A DNA stretch of 24,273 bases from Akkermansiaceae bacterium UBA5689 (GTDB lineage: Bacteria > Verrucomicrobiota > Verrucomicrobiia > Verrucomicrobiales > Akkermansiaceae): assembly GCA_002420305.1 (NCBI GenBank), contig DIHT01000059.1, positions 1 through 24,273 of the forward strand. Direction: 5' to 3'. How positions within the stretch are numbered: position 1 is the stretch's first letter; each line of letters starts with the position of its first letter. Position numbers and translations under genes: made by a program. A model generated the notes under the pieces. The model saw only the letters and a list, made by a program, of their open reading frames with translations, was not told where the DNA came from and searched no databases. This document shows, piece after piece, positions 15,051 to 22,200 of the stretch.

Positions 15051-18000
15051 ATGAATATGACTCCACCAACTCGTGGCGGGAAGACCCGACGAATGCTCCG
15101 TGATCTCGGCTGCATTCTTGTCCTTCTGGTGTCGAGTTGCTCAGAGAAATCTCCCGAAAAAGCGCAGAACAAGCAAACCCAGTTGGAAAAGAACTCTAAT
15201 ACTCCCTTCACCTTCCGGGTAGCGAGTAATCGGGAACAGCAGGAATTTGAACAGCGGGAGCGTGAGTTTGATCCCACCAATGACGGGTGGAACAGCGAAG
15301 CCTTCCATGGGGAAACCACGGCTCAATTGAAAGTGCTGGCCGAATCTCTTTCCGTCGACACCCCACCGTCAATTCTCTCTCCCAGCGCCAGCGCAACGGT
15401 TCTCCGACCAGAAAATCTCACCACGATTTTCGAAAACGAGGGAATGAAAGTGCTAAGAGCCTTCTCCCCTGCACCCGCCAAGGATCTTCCCCTTACTGGT
15501 CAGCTTCAGGACCTGACCCGTCCTCTCCACGAAAACGGGGGGGATGTGTCAATTCGGTTTAAACAGTTCCGCGTTCGTCCTCCCGCCACTGGAACAACGA
15601 CCTCTTCATCTACCGTCCTTTATAAGGCTAGAGCATCAAGCCCGTCCCGAGAGCTGGTCCAAAATGCCACCTGGGTAATCGACTGGATCTATGATGAGAC
15701 ATCTTCGAGTTACCTGATTGAGTCGATTCGTCCTGATGACTTCGAGGAGGTTAACCTGACGAACTCTCCGGATCTCGCTTCATCAGGACAAGGCCAGACC
15801 CTCTTTACTGATCGTACTGAGGAGCTCATCGAACGCCTGCCTCGCGGCGGCCTGATCCATTGGGGCGCGAACGAACTCTCCGTCCGAGGACTCTACCAGA
15901 ATGGACGACGATTGATTGGTCTGGCGCTGGGAGACGCAAACGGTGACGGCATCGATGACATCTACATGCCCCAGTCCCGTGACCTTCCCAATATGTTGTT
16001 CCTCTCTCAACCCGATGGCAGTCTGAAAGAGGTCGCGGCGAATTCCGGACTCAACTGGTTGGACGAAACCACCGTCGCCCTCTTTGCGGACTTTGATAAC
16101 GATGGAGATCAGGACCTTGTGGTAGGCACCCGCGAGCGTATGGCCATCCATGAAAACACCGATGGCTCGGGAATGAATTTCAAGCGAGTCCTCGATTTCC
16201 CTCAGGCCGACACCTCTTCCCTGGCTGCAGCCGACTACGATGGCGACGGACTACTTGACCTCTACGTCTGCAACTACATTAGCAGCGTGGGGGATGAGAC
16301 TGTCACCCTGTCCGATGCTGTTTACGACGCTCTCGATGGAGGGGCGAATCGACTCTATCGAAACCGGGGGAATTTCAAGTTCGACGACGTAACCGAGTCA
16401 ACAGGCATGAACGTAGATGCGACTCGCCTGAGCCTCGCCGCTTCCTGGGAAGACTTCGATAACGATAACGATGTCGATCTCTACGTAGCCAACGATTTCG
16501 GCCCCAATTCCCTTTACCTAAACAACGGTGGCAAGTTCACGCAGGTTGCCGCCGAAATGGGCGCCGACGACCCCTCCTTTGGAATGTCTATTACATGGGG
16601 AGACATTAACCGGGATGGCTTCATGGACGCCTGCATCTCCAACATGTTTTCCGCCGCAGGAAATCGCATCACCGCCCAACCCCAGTTTGAGAAGGACTTA
16701 GCCAAAGGACTGGAGGTCGAACGCATCGCCTATCTGGCCCGCGGAAACACCCTCTTGGTCAGCAAAGACGGAACGACGTTCGATGAGCAGAGCGCCCAAG
16801 CCGGCATGGTCAACACGCAATGGACGTGGGGAACTCTCTTCGCGGACTTTGACAACAGTGGAGATCTCGACCTGATGGCGATGAACGGTTATGTGACCGG
16901 GCCCACCGTCGACGACTTGTGAAGTTTCTACTGGCGGCAGGTTCTGCCGGATTCAGGAACAAAGAGTTCAGCTCGCAATCAACTGGAGATCTACCTGCGC
17001 GAAGGTCGTTCTCTCAGTGGCCGCGAGAAGAATGCCCTCTTTCTGAACACCGGTAGCGCATCCCGTCGCTTTGCCGACATCTCCGCGATATCCGGTATCG
17101 ATCAGGACAACGACGGCCGCGGGCTCTGCCTGACCGATTGGGATGCTGACGGCGACCTCGACGCGTGGGTCAGTAACCGCACAGCTCCCACCGTGCAGGT
17201 ATTTGAAAACCGCTGGGGCTCCAAGGCCGGAGACTTCCTTGCCATGAACCTACGAGGCACAAAGTCTAATCGCGACGCCGCCGGGGCCCGAGTCACCGTC
17301 CTGCTCGAGGGAGAAGAACAATCTCCCCTTACCCGCACCGTCCGGCTCGGCGAAGGTTTTCAAAGTCAGTCCTCGAAGCGCCTGCATTTCGGCCTCGGAA
17401 AGAATGCGAAGATCGCATCCGTAACAGTCCGGTGGCCCGGACCAACTTTCGCGACTGAGACCTTCTCTGGTGTGCAGAAAAATAAGTTCCATCTCTTGGT
17501 CGAGGGAACTGGCAAGGCCTCGATTACTGATCCTCGAAGGGGCCTTTTCCAGACCCCGGAAAAAGCCGCCGTTAAAGACGAGGAGCGCACCCCCAAACCT
17601 GAAGGGCCCAACAGCATCCTGCTCCAGACTCGCCAGCTCTTTCCCCAGATCCGTTACCGGGATCTCGCAACCGGCAGAACGAGGGCTGGCGGTGGCACCG
17701 GCAAGCCCACTCTCCTTCTTCTCTGGCATCCTTCATGTGACATGTGTTTCGAGGAGCTCTCCATGCTTAAAGAGCAAGCGGATAAACTGAACGACCTTGG
17801 AATCGAAATCCTCGCGACCACTGCTGAACCCGGCCCTGACGAGGATCCCGATGAAGCCGCCCGTGTGATTGCCAAGACCGGATTCCCGTTTCCTGCCGGC
17901 TTCACTCCTGCAGGAGTCGTCGAGAGCATGCTCGTGCTTCACCGGCACCTCTTCTACAGCCCCTACCACCTTGGTGTTCCCACCTCCTTCCTTCTGGACA

Positions 18001-18809
18001 AGGAGGGCCACCTCGCAGCGGTCTATCGTGGTAAACTTGAGCTCTCCGATGTTGTGTCTCACTTGAAGGCTCTTTCCATTCCTAAAGATACACTGTTCAC
18101 GGAAATTCGACGCTTCGAGGGAGTCTGGCTCAAGACTCCGAAGGGACCCAAGCCCTCAGCATTGATCAAGGGTTACCTTGAGAACCAACTCCCGCTTGAA
18201 GCCGAGCGAGCTTTCATTCTACAGCTCCAAGACGAGTCGATCTCAGGACAGAAGAATCACATCATGACCACCATCGCCCAGAGCTACATGCTCAACAAGG
18301 ATTTGAAGAACGCGGCGAGACTCTTCCAGGAAATCATCAAGCGTGATGACCGCGATGCCAAGTCTCGGAATTCTCTCGCCGCTATTAGAATGAAGGAGGG
18401 CAATATTCCTGAGGCAAAACGTCTCTGGAGCGAGGCGTGCCAACTGGAACCAGAGTTCTCCTCACCGCGTTTCAATCTCGGCAAGCAACTGATGAAGGAG
18501 CAGCGCACCACCGAGGCGATGACTCTGTTTCTGGAATACCATGCTCTCGAACCTGACGACCCGGACGCACACAATTACCTTTCGATGGGGTATTTACGCG
18601 CCAGGAATTTCGGCAAGGCCGAAATTCACCTTATTCGCCTTATCGAGCTTCGACCAACCGATGGCGCTGCCTACACCAACTTGGCGAAAGTCTACCTCGC
18701 CCTCCGCAACGTCAATGCAGCCCGCGACGTCGTCACTCGTGGGCTTCAAGCCGAAGGTATCGACGAGCGTAGCAGACAAACCCTGCTCCAGATGAGCCAG
18801 CGCCTCTGA
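15051..18809 (+). CDS. FG-GAP/ASPIC-UnbV/redoxin/TPR lipoprotein with in-frame TGA at codon 624 (candidate selenoprotein)
   Basis: From the ATG at 15051 the frame is open to 18809 (1252 residues) except for one TGA at 16920-16922 (position 624). Domains in order:
- lipoprotein signal with lipobox VSSC (C30);
- Asn/Gln/Ser-rich linker and an N-terminal domain to about 270;
- FG-GAP/VCBS propeller, about 280-715, with calcium loops such as DANGDGIDD, DFDNDGDQD, DYDGDGLLD and DFDNDNDVD;
- ASPIC/UnbV domain, about 734-819;
- TlpA/ResA-like redoxin, about 860-1020, with CDMC (C896, C899) and GVPTSFLLDKEG holding the cis-Pro;
- four to five TPRs to the end.

The TGA lies inside the propeller (VDDL-stop-SFYWRQV), and calcium loops continue after it (DQDNDGRG, DWDADGDLD). 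Domain continuity and an adjacent SECIS-like hairpin favour selenocysteine insertion. If not recoded, this is a pseudogene or a truncated 623-residue protein. Confidence 0.75.
16923..16959 (+). promoter_or_regulatory. SECIS-like hairpin directly after the in-frame TGA
   Basis: The mRNA just after the TGA can fold into one long hairpin. TTC (16926-16928) pairs with GAA (16957-16959). After a 2-nt bulge, CTG (16931-16933) pairs with CAG (16954-16956). After a small internal loop, CGGCAG (16935-16940) pairs perfectly with CTGCCG (16944-16949), leaving the apical loop GTT. There are 18 nt between the TGA and the loop. Known bacterial SECIS elements need a short stem-loop whose loop carries a G at its start, roughly 16-37 nt from the UGA. 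The E. coli fdhF element has the very similar apex GCAGGUCUGC, compared with GCAGGUUCUGC here. Binding by SelB is inferred, not shown. Confidence 0.6.
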
Positions 18810-19279
18810 GAGCCTCTCTGCTAATATTTCAAGATTCAACGCCAGCGGTAGCCCGGTAAACCAAGCCGCCTGACAGCCCTTGGCGCGGTATCTACGGACC
18901 ACTAGATGGGAAAAGATGGTTAAAATGCTGTCACTTGTGGAGTGACGACCGCGGAGACCGCTTCACCCCACAGCCGCACCCTGTCTTCCGATCGGCAGTT
19001 CCTCTCTGGATCACGTAATTCACTCATAGTGAAAGACGGAAGTCTGCTCGCTGCGGAAGGCCAAGCAGACTCTCGGACAATGAGAGAGCCTCGCTCGAGT
19101 TCTATTATTTAAGATATCTTAATAGTTTACCCATACGGTCTACAATTCCATTGCACCCATTTGGGTTAGCTGCCAAAACTGCAGGGTAGTTCTTGAAGTG
19201 CGGCTAGATTCCTGGGAGCTCAACGCGATCTAACAACATCTAGCCGAAACCCAAAAAACAACCCAATCCACATACATCA
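18810..19279. other. 470-bp non-coding region upstream of the giant secreted protein gene
   Basis: I find no convincing gene here. The region contains a hairpin with a perfect 7-bp stem, GTCTGCT (19042-19048) with AGCAGAC (19064-19070) around a 15-nt loop. It also has a 14-bp perfect palindrome, TTAAGATATCTTAA, at 19109-19122 in an AT-rich stretch. A TACAAT (19141-19146) might serve as a -10 element for the downstream gene, but no matching -35 is seen. The leader from there to the ATG would be about 130 nt. No clear Shine-Dalgarno sequence precedes the ATG at 19280. Confidence 0.5.
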
Positions 19280-22200
19280 ATGAAAGTACACAACGTACTC
19301 GCCGCGCTCTTTTGCGCGGTCCTAATGGCAACACCCTTGCTCGCGCAGCATACGCCTGAGCGAGTCCTCTATCGCAGAACAAGCGACATCCCCGGAAACG
19401 ACTTTGGCGGCGCACTGCCCGGCAACGTTGATCTCCAAGCTCCCTTCGGAGAACTCGACGATGGATCCACTCTGGTAACCAACATCAACATCGACCGTGA
19501 AGGTGAAGTTGGTGCGGGCCTCAGCCTCGCAGGTGACAACTTCGATCTGGTCTTCGTGATGCAGTTCTATGACGACGATGGAGTCTTTTCCTTTACTGAG
19601 AACTTTGACGATCGGGTCAAGGTGGTCGCTACCCCGATTGCCGGGTCTACCGACCTCACTGAGACCGGCGCTTCCCAGGAGCACTCCAACACCGGTTGGA
19701 ACGCACGCACCTACGGAAACTACGACTTCGGCGCAGGTGGATGGTTCAACGCCAACATCTGGCTGACCGAGGACGGCGGCGGAGCACAGTCTGCAGCGGA
19801 CATCGGATTTGGTTACTTCAACGGCACCTCGACCAACACTGCTGACTTCGGCGGTATCGGATACGCCGGAACCTTCGGTGTGAGCAGCGGAGCCCCCGCA
19901 GCCTTCGACACCGATGCCAACGGCGAGAGCTGGGGTGTTTACCTCAACGCAGCCGACCTGAGTATTGATACTGACGGAGACAACATCCCCGACGCGATCG
20001 AGGAGATTTACTTCCCAGGCGACCTGACCCAACTGGGTGCAGGCGACTTTGACGCAGACGGCGTGAACGATCCCGACGAGTATGTGGACGGGACCGATCC
20101 GACCGAAGCGGACGCCGATAACGATGGCTCCAACGATGGGCAGGAAAAGGCCGCTGGCACCGATCCGGCCAACCCCGACACCGATGGTGACGGCCTTCTT
20201 GATGGTGTAGAAACCGGGACTGGCACTTTTGTGGATGCCAACGACACCGGCTCCAACCCTCTGGCAGCTGACTCCGATGGAGACGGCCTCGCAGACGGGA
20301 ACGAGCTGGTCCTGGCCGCACAAGCTCCCGTCGCGACCGCGCCTACCAACCCCGGAGGCACTGGTGAGAGCGCTGAGCAGGCGATTTCCCTCGGGAGAAT
20401 CGCTCCTGGCCTCCTCAGTGTGGACACCGCCGGCTCTGCCGTCGGTGACACCGAGCTCGGCCTCTATGCCGCCGATGGAAGTCTTCTTGCGAGCAACGAC
20501 GATAGCCCTCTGGGCCTCCAGAGCGTGGTTCAAGGGGATCTCGCCGCAGGGACCTACTACCTCGCTGCTGGTGCCTACGACACTGTCTTCCAGACCGATT
20601 TCGATGCCGCTGCACCGGCGGGCGTCGCAGACTCCTTTTCGGTCAACGTAAGACTGGGGGCATTCGACGCCGCCAGCACGATCGTAGCAACTGCCACCGG
20701 CACAAATGACGCTGGTGCTATCTGGTTCACCGCTGAAATAGCCTCTGCCCCGACCTACGATCCGAACGTGGATGACTCCAATTCGGACTTCGACAACGAC
20801 GGAGCCGCCCTGAGCGCAGAGATTGCGGCAGGAACCGACCCACAGGACGACGATTCCGACGATGACACCCTTCTCGACGGAGCCGAGCTCACCGCTGGCA
20901 CCAACCCGCTGTCCAATGACACTGATGGTGACGGACTGGGAGACGCCGTGGAGACTGGAACCGGAACCTTGGTGGATGCAAATGACACCGGCACCGATCC
21001 GACGCTCGCCGACACCGATGGGGACGGATCCACCGACTCCTACGAGATCGATCAGGGCTTTGACCCGAACGATGCGAACAGCACGCCTGTAATTCCAGTA
21101 GTGCAGCCTTCCTTCGTTCCGATCAACGAGTTCGTTCCAAATGCCTACGCACCGGACTTGACTCAGAATGGACTGAACTATCAGGAGAACCACTATCCCG
21201 GTGGTGTGATCGTCAACAACCAGGCCGAGGGCAACTACAATGACCACGTCTCTGGCAATCCCACCCCGCTTCGTTCTTTCGATGCCATTGAGCCTCTCGC
21301 AAGTCACGGAAACGGTGGTGGTCAGATCTCCAACCGGAACCGTCCATGGCTGGACGGTGGCGGTGACAACTTCAGTGTGCGGATCAACGGATACCTCGAC
21401 ATGTCGGGCTTCAATCCCGGCACCTACAACATTCACCTCGGCGCCGATGACACCAACTACTTCATCATGGACACTGCGGATGGACAGGTTCTCGCGCAGC
21501 ACAACTGCTGCCCCCAGAACCAGACGACTGCCTTCACAATTACCGTCCCTGGCCTCTTCCCGTTCGACAACGTGTTTGGCGAGCAGGGCGGCGGCGACTG
21601 GTACGACGTCGGCATCAGTGGTCCCGGAATCAACGGCATCGTGGCTCTCGGTGACACCGAGAATGGCAGCCCCCCAGTTTACCCGCTCGGAATCGACGCT
21701 ACAGACTCCGACGCAGACGGCCTCATCGACGCCTGGGAACTCGCCCAGAACGGGATCGACGATCTCTCCCAGCTCTCTGGTGCTCTGGCAAACTCCATCA
21801 CCGGATTCTCCAATGTGCAGGGCCAGGACGGATGGCAGCACGGATACCGCAACGTCACTCTCGACGGCGGCGGAACCGACTACGAGACCGGCGACTTCAT
21901 TCAGTTCCCCGAGGACGCTTGGAGAGGTGAAAACTCGCATTGGCGTCTGGCACCGGGAGGCGCTCCATGGACGCTCCTCGCTGCTGAGGACACCCACCCC
22001 AATGGAGCCAATAGCGCTCCAAATGAAGAGATGTGGACCGTAAGGCGGTGGACCGCAGATGCCGACGAAAACGTCATCATCAACTGGACCACTCGGAAGG
22101 CGAACCCGAACAATGACGGCGTCACCGGAGCCGTTCACGTCAATGGCGTGCGCGTCGATAGCGCCACCATTGCCGGTAACGACACTACTGGCGTCTCAAG

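Noticed and set aside
16920..16922. TGA read as Trp through a genome-wide code change
   Set aside because: Many genes here end in TGA at sensible places, including the 4-bp ATGA overlap at 10186-10189 and the final stop of this same gene. TGA is therefore a working stop codon in this genome.
17193..18809. Treating the part after the TGA as a separate gene starting with GTG at 17193
   Set aside because: It is in the same frame as the upstream part. The 90 codons between the TGA and 17193 are open and encode propeller sequence, and the GTG lies inside that domain without a ribosome-binding site.
19322..22138. A 938-codon open frame on the minus strand opposite the giant secreted protein gene
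   Set aside because: Its translation is a low-complexity Val/Gly/Ser/Ile-rich string with no domain. The plus strand has a signal peptide, calcium repeats and duplicated domains. The long antisense frame is a by-product of the codon bias of Asp/Gly/Thr-rich repeats.
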